DNA of 45,991 bases. Origin: Magnetovibrio sp. (lineage in GTDB: Bacteria > Pseudomonadota > Alphaproteobacteria > Rhodospirillales > Magnetovibrionaceae). This document shows, piece after piece, positions 8,244 to 15,570 of this stretch. Every line of letters starts with the position of its first letter. Within the stretch, counting starts at the first letter, position 1. The DNA lies in contig JAPHSY010000043.1 in assembly GCA_026196495.1 (NCBI GenBank), positions 1-45,991 on the forward strand, read 5' to 3'. The translations under genes were made by a program, and so were the position numbers. The notes below the pieces were generated by a model that was not told the DNA's origin, made no database searches, and saw nothing but the letters and a program-made list of their open reading frames with translations.

Positions 8244-9836
8244 ATGACACACCTCGTCAATTACATCGAAAATCGGCGTACTTTCGCTATCATCGCACAC
8301 CCCGATGCGGGTAAAACCACGTTGACGGAAAAACTGCTGTTGTTCGGTGGTGCCATTCAGATGGCGGGTGCTGTGAAGGCCCGTGGTGATGCCCGCCGCG
8401 CGCGCTCTGATTGGATGAAGGTGGAGCAAGAACGCGGGATTTCCGTGGCCTCATCAGTGATGACTTTCGATTATGGGGAACAGACATTTAATCTGCTTGA
8501 TACACCTGGTCATGAAGATTTTTCCGAAGATACTTACCGCACACTGACTGCTGTTGACAGTGCCGTTATGGTTTTGGATGGTGCAAAAGGTGTGGAAAGC
8601 CAAACCAAGAAACTGTTTGAAGTCTGCCGTTTGCGCGATATGCCGATTGCAACCTTCGTCAACAAAATGGATCGTGAAAGCCGCGAAACATTTGATATCC
8701 TTGATGAAATTGAACAAAATCTGGCTCTGGACGTTACCCCGGCAACATGGCCAATCGGCATGGGTCGTGAATTTTTAGGCTGTTATGACCTGATCAATGA
8801 TCAACTGATTTTGATGGCGCGCTCTAAGGGTGAAACGGTGGGTGAGGGCGTTAAGGTGTCGGGCCTGGATGATCCGAAGTTGGATGAATTGTTGCCCGAT
8901 CACGCGGCTGAGAAACTCCGTGAAGAGGTGGAGATGGCTCGCGGCTTGTGTCCGGAGTTTGATCATCAAGCTTATTTGGACGGCACAATGACCCCGGTGT
9001 TTTTTGGTTCAGCCGTGAATAACTTCGGTGTGCGTGAACTGTTGGAAGGCTTGGCTCGCTTTGCGCCCAGTCCTCGGCCACAAAAAAGCACTACACGTAC
9101 AGTTGATCCGGCTGAAACCAAAGTCACGGGTGTGGTGTTCAAAATTCAAGCCAACATGGACCCCAAACACCGTGACCGCATTGCCTTCATGCGCATCAAC
9201 TCCGGCCATTTTAAACGTGGTATGAAGTTGAAACACATGCGTTCGGGTAAAGTGATCAACCTGCACAATCCAGTGTTGTTTTTGGCCCAGGATCGTGAAG
9301 TTGCGGAAGAAGCCGTTGCCGGTGATATCATCGGCATTCCCAACCATGGAAACTTGCGTATCGGCGATACTTTGAGCGAGTCCGAAGATCTGCGCTACAC
9401 AGGTGTCCCTACATTTGCACCAGAACACTTGCAAAAAGCGCGTCCCGAAGACCCACTTAAAGCCAAACATTTGGGCAAAGCCCTTCAGCAAATTGCAGAA
9501 GAGGGTGGTGCATGCGTGTTTAAACCGATGATTGGTGCTGATTGGGTGGTGGGCGTTGTTGGTCCTCTGCAATTCGAAGTTTTAGCAGATCGAATTCGCA
9601 CGGAATTTGAAGTTCCGGTCCATTTTGAACAGACCGAACTTTATACGGCACGCTGGCTTGCCGCAGATGATGCAAACCAGATCAAATCATTTCAAGATGC
9701 TAATCGCGGTTCTATGGGGGAAGATCATGACGGTGACCCGGTCTACATGGCCCGTAACGCATGGCATTTGAATAAGGCAGAAGAAGACTTCCCTGATGTG
9801 AAGTTGCTGAAAACCAAAGAGCAGTCTTTGACATAA
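8244..9836 (+). CDS. prfC: Peptide chain release factor 3
   Basis: 530 aa, matching the usual ~529 aa of RF3. The GTPase motifs are in order: AHPDAGKTT (residues 18-26), DTPGHEDFS and NKMDR. The N-terminal segment KARGDARRARSDWMKVEQERGIS (given in short: KARGDARRARSDW then QERGIS) is diagnostic of RF3 as opposed to EF-G. The translational beta-barrel and RF3 C-terminal domain follow (FEQTELYTARWL). RF3 uses GTP to recycle RF1 and RF2 from the ribosome after termination. Transcription appears to be single-gene, with 187 nt upstream and no partner. The Crp/Fnr gene follows 102 nt downstream with its own regulatory palindromes. Confidence 0.97.
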   Translation: MTHLVNYIENRRTFAIIAHPDAGKTTLTEKLLLFGGAIQMAGAVKARGDARRARSDWMKVEQERGISVASSVMTFDYGEQTFNLLDTPGHEDFSEDTYRTLTAVDSAVMVLDGAKGVESQTKKLFEVCRLRDMPIATFVNKMDRESRETFDILDEIEQNLALDVTPATWPIGMGREFLGCYDLINDQLILMARSKGETVGEGVKVSGLDDPKLDELLPDHAAEKLREEVEMARGLCPEFDHQAYLDGTMTPVFFGSAVNNFGVRELLEGLARFAPSPRPQKSTTRTVDPAETKVTGVVFKIQANMDPKHRDRIAFMRINSGHFKRGMKLKHMRSGKVINLHNPVLFLAQDREVAEEAVAGDIIGIPNHGNLRIGDTLSESEDLRYTGVPTFAPEHLQKARPEDPLKAKHLGKALQQIAEEGGACVFKPMIGADWVVGVVGPLQFEVLADRIRTEFEVPVHFEQTELYTARWLAADDANQIKSFQDANRGSMGEDHDGDPVYMARNAWHLNKAEEDFPDVKLLKTKEQSLT

Positions 9837-9852
9837 TCGTTTGAAATGTAAG

Positions 9853-9868
9853 AGCATCCATGGATGCT
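9853..9868. promoter_or_regulatory. 16-bp perfect palindrome upstream of the Crp/Fnr gene
   Basis: AGCATCCATGGATGCT is a perfect inverted repeat 17 nt after the prfC stop. Its core ATCCATGGAT recurs exactly at 9935-9944, over the start codon of the regulator. No T run follows, so it is not a typical terminator. A pair of operator half-loops for autoregulation is my inference. Confidence 0.5.
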
Positions 9869-9933
9869 AGTTCTTCCATCTTTAGTATGTTGTGGTAAGA
9901 TATATGCCTCTTTAGTTGCGCGGGAAGGGGCAG

Positions 9934-9945
9934 TATCCATGGATA
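9934..9945. promoter_or_regulatory. 12-bp palindrome overlapping the start codon of the Crp/Fnr gene
   Basis: TATCCATGGATA is perfectly palindromic and includes the ATG at 9939. It shares the 10-bp core ATCCATGGAT with the palindrome 79 bp upstream. A protein bound here would block translation initiation or early elongation; a role as an operator is inferred. Confidence 0.4.
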
Positions 9946-10670
9946 ATGGTAGACACAATGGTACGGGCACAAAAACGCCTTTATTAAAGCCGACGGACCT
10001 AGAACTTCTGCGCATCAATGATCTTCTCATTGGCTTGGATGATGACGAATTTCACGTCTTTGCGGGACGTTGTGAATTTCGTGCGATTTCCAAAGGCGAT
10101 GTGTTGGTTGAAAGCGGTGCTGATCAAAACGAAGTCTTCTTCATCATTCGTGGTGAGGTCCGGATTGTCCAAGATGATCAGGGTGTGAATGTCGTATACA
10201 GCAAAGTATCCGAAGGTGGCTGGTTCGGTGAGATTGCTGCTATTGATAAAGGTGTGCGCTCTGCCAATGCATTTGCATTGACCGATGGCATGGTTGCCGT
10301 TGCTGATCGGGCATTGTTTTTAAATCTGATATTGGAACACCGCCAAATTGCTGTACGCGTTTTGGAAAGCTTTGCGACGGTTGTGCGTTCTACGAATAGA
10401 CGGCTATCAGAAGTCAGCTCTTTTTCTGGTGTGCAGCGTGTTTATTTGAAGTTGATTGAATTGGTAGATGAAACACCGACTAAGGCAGGGACATGGGTCA
10501 TAACGGAAATGCCCAGTCACGAGCAACTTAGCGCCATGGCTTCAACGTCTAAAGAAACTGTGACACGTGCACTTTCACAATTGCAAAAGTCAGAAGTTGC
10601 TCGACGTAGCCCTGGGCAATTGGAAATCATCAATTTGCATCAAATGAAAAAAATGGCAACTGAGGTTTAA
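9939..10670 (+). CDS. Crp/Fnr-family cyclic-nucleotide-binding transcription regulator
   Basis: 243 aa from ATG 9939, which has a strong GGAAGGGG site; an upstream in-frame ATG at 9864 lacks one. The cNMP-binding beta-barrel spans about residues 30-145. Its phosphate-binding cassette is complete: FGEIAAID with Glu98, then VRSANAF with Arg107-Ser108. Cyclic nucleotide binding is therefore plausible. The long dimerisation helix follows, then a winged helix (about 165-235) with recognition-helix text SKETVTRALSQLQ. There is no Cys cluster, so it is not an FNR oxygen sensor. Two adenylate cyclase genes lie in the same window, making cAMP a likely ligand (inference). It ends 5 nt from the convergent FG-GAP gene. 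Confidence 0.9.
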   Translation: MDNGRHNGTGTKTPLLKPTDLELLRINDLLIGLDDDEFHVFAGRCEFRAISKGDVLVESGADQNEVFFIIRGEVRIVQDDQGVNVVYSKVSEGGWFGEIAAIDKGVRSANAFALTDGMVAVADRALFLNLILEHRQIAVRVLESFATVVRSTNRRLSEVSSFSGVQRVYLKLIELVDETPTKAGTWVITEMPSHEQLSAMASTSKETVTRALSQLQKSEVARRSPGQLEIINLHQMKKMATEV

Positions 10671-10675
10671 GCTGT

Positions 10676-11518
10676 TCACTTAAAGCGGATACCTGCTGTG
10701 TTTCCACTGGCAAGGTCGATAATCAGTGCCCTCATAAACGCATAATCTGTTTTGAGCCGGGTCATGGGTTCACCCAAATCAATTGAAAACAGTTCTGTGT
10801 ATTCACCACCTTTGAATGTGATGATGTGTAAGACTGTGCGCAATGTATTGGGTATGATCAAGTCATCGATACCGTCACCATTGGCATCCAGAACAGTGGA
10901 CAATTGTAGATCCACTGTGCCGATGACATGGTTGGAAAAACCAAAAGCGGAATGGACTTCGACCAACTGATCATCTTGCCATTTAACGACACGTAAGGTC
11001 CCGCCGATATGTGGGGTTTCGACATAGGCCAATTCATTTTTGCCATCGCCGTCAAAGTCACCCATATCAATAGGGTTGAGCCAGCGAAATGGTTTCCCTA
11101 TGGGTTTGGTTTCAGCCAGTATTTTAAGCTGATTATCGCGCACACCTAAGATAACCAGCGCGGCACCTTGAGAGTTGCTAGATTTGACCACGATGATTTC
11201 GTCACGACCATCACTATCAATGTCTCTGAGTCGTGGATAGCGATCTTCAAATACAGATTCTGTTGGAAGTGTGAAGGTAAGGCGTTCCCCATTTTGCAGT
11301 TCAACCGCTATTGCACCTGCTTCGATATTGTCTCCCAAAACACCATGGGTATAACGCGTCGTAGGTGCACTGAGCCATGCTTTACGGATGTCTTGGCGTC
11401 CCTCGGCAACATTACCGTCTGGCAGCATATCGCGCACAGGCGCAACTTCGACCTCCATTGCCCAGGCACTCTGTTGAAAGAGTAAAAAGGCTAGAGCAAT
11501 GGCGATTGAAAAATGCAT
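10676..11518 (-). CDS. Secreted FG-GAP/VCBS-repeat protein
   Basis: 280 aa. A clean signal peptide (IAIALAFLLFQQSAWA) is predicted to be cut after residue 20. Three calcium-binding integrin-like loops are visible: DIDSDGRDEI (about 99-108), DFDGDGKNEL (154-163) and DANGDGIDDL (211-220), each followed by a beta strand. This is the FG-GAP/VCBS beta-propeller repeat family, usually extracytoplasmic. There are too few blades for a complete propeller unless weaker repeats complete it. It follows the BON-domain gene by 4 nt on the same strand, so the two form an operon of envelope proteins. Its specific role is unknown. Confidence 0.85.
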   Translation of the reverse strand: MHFSIAIALAFLLFQQSAWAMEVEVAPVRDMLPDGNVAEGRQDIRKAWLSAPTTRYTHGVLGDNIEAGAIAVELQNGERLTFTLPTESVFEDRYPRLRDIDSDGRDEIIVVKSSNSQGAALVILGVRDNQLKILAETKPIGKPFRWLNPIDMGDFDGDGKNELAYVETPHIGGTLRVVKWQDDQLVEVHSAFGFSNHVIGTVDLQLSTVLDANGDGIDDLIIPNTLRTVLHIITFKGGEYTELFSIDLGEPMTRLKTDYAFMRALIIDLASGNTAGIRFK

Positions 11519-11522
11519 ACCA

Positions 11523-12128
11523 TTATCCTTTTGGTTTCACCATCACGCGTTGGGTCACATTGGTGACACCTTTGATATCCGTGACCACACGAATAGCTTT
11601 GTTAAGTTCATCTTTGCTGAGGGCACGACCGAAAAGGAACACATGACCGCCCAAAGAGCGCCAGCGGAAGTTGGTGACATTTACAGCTTTGGCATCCAGT
11701 AGCTGAGCATTGATTTTGGTTTCAATCACGGTGTCATCCACCAAGCCTTCGACCATGCCTTTTTCTTGTTCCACTTTAGGAATCACCAGCATCTCGTTGT
11801 AGAGCTTTTTGACACCACCAACGTTGCGGGCAATCTCGGTAGCTTGGGTTTTGAGTTTTTCTTCTTCCACAATTCCGGTGAGCATCACCACTTGTTCATA
11901 GACATCAATATTGACTGAAATAACATCCGTGCCCATGCCGTCAACAACGGCCGCGGTCATTTTTGTTTTGATCTCTGTGTCTTTGGCAATGTCGCCAGCA
12001 CTGCGATCTTCAACAACCGCTTCTACAGCGCCCTTGACGTAAGACAGCGGGTTAAATTCAATGGCCTGAGCTGTGTAGGAGAATGACAGCGTGGCCAAAA
12101 TGGCGGTGCTCAAAATAAGAGTGCGCAT
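11523..12128 (-). CDS. Periplasmic BON-domain protein (two BON domains)
   Basis: 201 aa with an N-terminal signal peptide (STAILATLSFSYTAQA). Two BON domains follow. The first begins at the TEIKTKMTAAV segment with VVMLTGIVEEE; the second begins at TVIETKINAQLL with HVFLFGRALSKDEL. BON domains occur in OsmY and DolP and are thought to bind phospholipid surfaces in the periplasm. There is no lipobox cysteine, so it is probably a soluble periplasmic protein. It is the first gene of a two-gene operon with the FG-GAP protein. A stress-response or envelope-maintenance role is a family-level inference. Confidence 0.88.
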   Translation of the reverse strand: MRTLILSTAILATLSFSYTAQAIEFNPLSYVKGAVEAVVEDRSAGDIAKDTEIKTKMTAAVVDGMGTDVISVNIDVYEQVVMLTGIVEEEKLKTQATEIARNVGGVKKLYNEMLVIPKVEQEKGMVEGLVDDTVIETKINAQLLDAKAVNVTNFRWRSLGGHVFLFGRALSKDELNKAIRVVTDIKGVTNVTQRVMVKPKG

Positions 12129-12201
12129 GGGAAAAATCCTAATGTTCGAATCAAAATTTGGTACTTATAGTGTGGGGATGTTGGTTCGATCTTGCAACAT
12201 C

Positions 12202-12229
12202 AAAGCCCCCGCGGGGAGACGGGGGCTTT
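12202..12229 (-). terminator. Terminator downstream of phoH
   Basis: A 9-bp perfect stem (AAAGCCCCC / GGGGGCTTT) with a 10-nt loop lies 22 nt past the phoH stop. The T run after the stem on the minus strand is short. Confidence 0.65.
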
Positions 12230-12251
12230 GGGCTGTGCGTTTAGGGAGGGG

Positions 12252-13013
12252 TTAAACGACACTTAGCATTTCTGCGACCAGAGGGTGGCGCACGACGTCT
12301 TTGTCTTGTAGACGAACCACACCAATATCATCCAAGGCTTCCAATTTTTGTGAAATATCGGCCAATCCAGACATACCGGGCAGTAAGTCTGACTGATCAG
12401 GGTCGCCTGTAACGACCATGGTGGAATGCCAACCCATACGGGTCAGAAGCATCTTGATCTGTGTGTAAGTGCAGTTTTGAGCTTCATCAATAACCACGAA
12501 GGCATTGTTAAGGGTGCGACCGCGCATAAAGCCGACGGGTGCTATTTCAATTTCGCCATTCTTCATCATGGTTTTGAGGCTACGCCCACCCATACGGTCG
12601 GTGAGACTGTCGAACAAGGGACGCAGATAAGGTGCAATTTTGTCTTCCATTTCACCGGGTAGGTAACCAAGGCTTTCACCGGCTTCGACGGCGGGGCGTG
12701 TCAGGACGATGCGTCCCACTTCGCCGCGCTCAAAGGATTCAACGGCTTTGGCAATGGCCAGGTAGGTCTTACCTGTGCCTGCTGGGCCTAAGGCCATGAC
12801 CAAATTATAGTGGTCAATGGCATCCATCAGTTGTTTTTGACCTTCACTTCGGGGAGATACGTTTTTGACATATCGCTGATCGCGATTTTCTGCGGGATTA
12901 CCATAACGGTTGTCATCGTTTTGCAAAGGATCCCAGTTACCGTCTCTCGGGTATAGGGCGTGGACGTCAGCAGAGGCTGCGGTGGACTGACGGCGGCGTG
13001 ATTTCTTACCCAT
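12252..13013 (-). CDS. phoH: PhoH-like P-loop ATPase (short form)
   Basis: 253 aa. Walker A is GPAGTGKT (76-83) and Walker B VVIDEAQN. The family signatures TRPAVEAGESLGYLPGE and GDPDQSDLLPG are both present. The N terminus is short and basic (MGKKSRRRQS), without the PIN or KH domains of longer relatives. PhoH proteins are SF1-helicase-like ATPases linked to RNA metabolism and often sit beside ybeY; no ybeY is seen here, which suggests the stand-alone form. A ~70-codon leader ORF and a hairpin lie immediately upstream. The start ATG overlaps the end of that ORF, which leaves possible translational coupling. Confidence 0.93.
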   Translation of the reverse strand: MGKKSRRRQSTAASADVHALYPRDGNWDPLQNDDNRYGNPAENRDQRYVKNVSPRSEGQKQLMDAIDHYNLVMALGPAGTGKTYLAIAKAVESFERGEVGRIVLTRPAVEAGESLGYLPGEMEDKIAPYLRPLFDSLTDRMGGRSLKTMMKNGEIEIAPVGFMRGRTLNNAFVVIDEAQNCTYTQIKMLLTRMGWHSTMVVTGDPDQSDLLPGMSGLADISQKLEALDDIGVVRLQDKDVVRHPLVAEMLSVV

Positions 13014-13218
13014 GGTACTCTCCGATATTTAAGGTTAGGCACAAACAACAAACGCCCCCAAATTGGGAGCGTTGCAAGGACGTGCGTAGGTGAATTTCGG
13101 TTGTAGCCGTAGTCGGTCGTAAAGGAGTAGCTGTTGTAGCGCCAGGGTCATGCAGACCGGGCGCCCCCGCAAGAGGTGGTGGACTTGTTTCGTGTCCTAA
13201 GCCATTTGCATTTGGCAT
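13006..13218 (-). CDS. Possible leader ORF upstream of phoH (70 aa)
   Basis: An ATG with a strong ribosome site (AAGGAGA, about 10 nt) opens a 70-codon frame whose stop overlaps the phoH start. The peptide is Pro/Thr/Ala-rich (SPPPLAGAPGL, TTATPLRPTTATT) and ends with a Cys cluster (GVCCLCL), with no recognisable domain. A hairpin with a T-rich minus-strand flank lies inside the frame at 13051-13073. It could be a genuine small protein coupled to phoH or a leader whose translation affects the hairpin. Composition is unlike the neighbours, so I am not sure it is expressed. Confidence 0.35.
   Translation of the reverse strand: MPNANGLGHETSPPPLAGAPGLHDPGATTATPLRPTTATTEIHLRTSLQRSQFGGVCCLCLTLNIGEYHG
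13051..13073 (-). terminator. Hairpin inside the phoH leader
   Basis: Read on the minus strand, AACGCTCCCAA and TTGGGGGCGTT pair with one mismatch around a very short loop, followed by TGTTGTTTG. It resembles an intrinsic terminator located between the leader ribosome site and phoH, and so may attenuate phoH transcription. Confidence 0.45.
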
Positions 13219-13292
13219 TTGTATGTCTCTCCTTAAACGAATCGACTAACACCTGCATTTTAGCAAATGAGTCGTTAAAGAAAGTTTTCATT

Positions 13293-14519
13293 TTAATTAT
13301 GCTTTGAATTTGTGCGCAATGTGCGCGCTGGCGCTTGCACCAAAAGAGCCGTCAGCAAGACAATGACAGAGCCCCCCCAAGCGATGGATGAAATACTTGT
13401 GCCCATATCCAACAACTCACCGGCTAGGACTGGTGCCAAGGCTGTGGAGACAACTGTTAAAGATGTGGTGAGGGATCGAATCACCCCCAAATAACGCACA
13501 CCATATGTTTCGGCCCATGCTGCACTGATCAAAACGGTGCTGGCTCCTACGCTGAGGCCACCTAGGCCGTGATATAACGGTGCTGACCAAGTTTGATCAA
13601 ATACGGCAATAACTATAAGCGCGAACGCTAATGGCAAGACAAAGACGGGAAGGATATAACCAGGCCCCTTGCGGTCCACCATCCACCCTGTGATCAAACT
13701 GGTGATTACGGTGCTGGCGGCAAACACTGGGAAACTTGCAGCCAACAGTTCAATGGTCCAGCCTTTGGACGATGCGATAGCGAGTTGGTGAAAGAAGACA
13801 CCCGTCATAATGAACGGGCCCATAAGGGCCGCAGGAACGATGGTTTGAAAACGCCAATCTTTAAGCAAGTCGCGTTGAGACAGTGGGACTGTGTCTTCTT
13901 TTGTATCTTTTAGGTACTGTTCCAGTTTGGCATGGCGCACACCATGACCTTTGAGCAGCCATAGCAATAACGGCAAATGCAGCAGAGCAATATAAACAGC
14001 AAAACCGGCCCATGTTTGTTGCCATGTAAAACTAGATAACAGGATGACCAGTGCGGTTGGGAAAATCGATTCAGCAATGGGATAGCCCAAACCGACGAAG
14101 CTCATGGCGCGTCCTCTGGCAGCTTCAAAATAGCGTGCCATGCTCACCATCGCAGTATGACGCAGCAAACCCTGGCCGAACAGGCGTAGTCCAACAAACC
14201 CCAGTGCAATTATCCAAGGCCCCGGTGCAATGGCGAGTATGGCGCACGACAGGGCCAGTCCGATGAGGACGGTACTGGCAAAATAACGCAGATCAACTTT
14301 GTCGATTTGGCGCCCGGCCCACAAAATGATGGCGGCACTGACCAAGGTGGCCCCACCGTAAAGTCCGGCAAATTCACCATGGCTAAGGTTGTAATCCGCC
14401 CGAATATGATCACCAAATAGGGCAATGAAAAAGGTCTGCCCGAAGTTGCTGGCCAAGGTACAAGCAAGCCCAAACGCCAAAAAACGGCGGTTTTCAAGCA
14501 AGAAGGTGAACGTGTTCAT
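13293..14519 (-). CDS. Major facilitator superfamily transporter
   Basis: 408 aa from the ATG at 14519; a longer frame to 14564 would overlap the preceding gene. About twelve hydrophobic helices are visible in two halves, separated by a charged central loop (KLEQYLKDTKEDTVPLSQRD, near 215-235). The loop between helices 2 and 3 has GRQIDKVDLR, the MFS motif A position, and the second half has GWMVDRKGP. It looks like the monocarboxylate/oxalate-type MFS branch, but the substrate cannot be read from sequence. It starts 14 nt after the DksA-like gene on the same strand, so they are probably co-transcribed. Confidence 0.88.
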   Translation of the reverse strand: MNTFTFLLENRRFLAFGLACTLASNFGQTFFIALFGDHIRADYNLSHGEFAGLYGGATLVSAAIILWAGRQIDKVDLRYFASTVLIGLALSCAILAIAPGPWIIALGFVGLRLFGQGLLRHTAMVSMARYFEAARGRAMSFVGLGYPIAESIFPTALVILLSSFTWQQTWAGFAVYIALLHLPLLLWLLKGHGVRHAKLEQYLKDTKEDTVPLSQRDLLKDWRFQTIVPAALMGPFIMTGVFFHQLAIASSKGWTIELLAASFPVFAASTVITSLITGWMVDRKGPGYILPVFVLPLAFALIVIAVFDQTWSAPLYHGLGGLSVGASTVLISAAWAETYGVRYLGVIRSLTTSLTVVSTALAPVLAGELLDMGTSISSIAWGGSVIVLLTALLVQAPARTLRTNSKHN

Positions 14520-14533
14520 CTGGCCTGAAGCGC

Positions 14534-14878
14534 CTAGTCGGCCTTGTGGGCGCAGTCCACACAAACCGGGGTCGCAGGGTCCATATCTAGGCGTTTGGAT
14601 TGGATTTCTTCACCACAAGAAACGCAGTAGCCGTATTCGTCTTCGTCTAAGCGTCGAAGGGCGGCGTCGATTCTGGAGAGTTCCACTTCACGGCGCCGTT
14701 CTGTTTCCACCTGTATGGCCTGGTTTTGTAATGCATCCATGCGTGATAGGCGACCAACACTGGTTTGGTCCAGCACCACGATATCGCGTTCCTCGGCGCT
14801 AACTTCAGCGTCGTGGAGAAGTTCGTTGCGTTCAGTCTCTAGGCGTTGGCGGACGGTCTTGGGGTCAAAATCGTTCAT
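14534..14878 (-). CDS. DksA/TraR-type zinc-finger protein
   Basis: 114 aa. An N-terminal coiled-coil region with many acidic and Arg residues (RLETERNELL, RRLDEDEYG) is followed by a C4 zinc finger: Cys85-x2-Cys88 and Cys106-x2-Cys109 (YCVSCGEEI, PVCVDCAHK). It is shorter than E. coli DksA (151 aa) and resembles the TraR/DksA-like group that enters the RNA polymerase secondary channel. The tip acidic residues of DksA (DxxDxA) are not obvious, so activity with ppGpp is uncertain. It is probably the first gene of an operon with the MFS transporter. Confidence 0.88.
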   Translation of the reverse strand: MNDFDPKTVRQRLETERNELLHDAEVSAEERDIVVLDQTSVGRLSRMDALQNQAIQVETERRREVELSRIDAALRRLDEDEYGYCVSCGEEIQSKRLDMDPATPVCVDCAHKAD

Positions 14879-15058
14879 AAGATCTATCAGCGCGTCTATC
14901 TATGTTATGGGTGAGAACTCAAGGACTTCTAGTTTACGACACTTCTTTAAGGGGGTGCAAACAACAAAATACCTTGGTTTTTGGTGGTTATATCACCACA
15001 TAAAGTACGATGTGGAGACGAGGGGGCGGAATCTTTTTGCTAAAGGAGGTAAGCAAAT

Positions 15059-15496
15059 ATGTTTGTTAAAGGTATTTTAGATGAAAAAGGCAAAGACTTG
15101 ATCACCATCGCAGAAAGCGAAACGGCACAGGCAGCAGCGAATTTGTTTAAGACTGAACGGATTGGCTTTGCTATTGTAACGGGTGATTCCAGCGCACATG
15201 TAGGCTCCGTTTCGGAGCGCGATATCGTTCAAGCGCTGGCCGATCATGGTGACTTATCTTCAACACCTGTAACTGAAATTATGACCCGCAATGTTGTAAC
15301 GGTATGTCCGGATGATACCCTGGAAACTGTTCAGGAAATTATGACTGAACGGCGCACCCGCCATGTGATTGTCAAAGAAGGTGATAAAGTTGTTGGTGTT
15401 GTCAGTATTGGTGACTTGATCAAGCAAAGTTTGAATCAATGTCAGATTGATACTTCACAAATGCGTGATTATATCGGTGGAACGGGATACCAATAA
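15059..15496 (+). CDS. CBS-domain-pair protein
   Basis: 145 aa, with a near-perfect ribosome site (AAAGGAGGT, 7-8 nt). Two CBS motifs make a Bateman module: the first up to RDIVQALADHG (about residue 62), the second from VTEIMTRNVVTV to VVSIGDLIKQSL. There are no other domains. Such stand-alone pairs bind adenine nucleotides or SAM and regulate partners. The C-terminal DYIGGTGYQ tail is typical of the small alphaproteobacterial CBS proteins. No partner is evident next door; the permease that follows has its own GTG start 74 nt later. Confidence 0.92.
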   Translation: MFVKGILDEKGKDLITIAESETAQAAANLFKTERIGFAIVTGDSSAHVGSVSERDIVQALADHGDLSSTPVTEIMTRNVVTVCPDDTLETVQEIMTERRTRHVIVKEGDKVVGVVSIGDLIKQSLNQCQIDTSQMRDYIGGTGYQ

Positions 15497-15570
15497 GAAC
15501 ACAGTCCTGGACAATGAGGGCTTAGATACGCCATCTTGTGCGTAATCTTCACTGACCCCACGGGTGCTGT

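Noticed and set aside
9853-9868. Terminator for prfC
   Set aside because: The perfect palindrome has no loop and no T tract; the second matching copy at the next start points to a protein-binding site.
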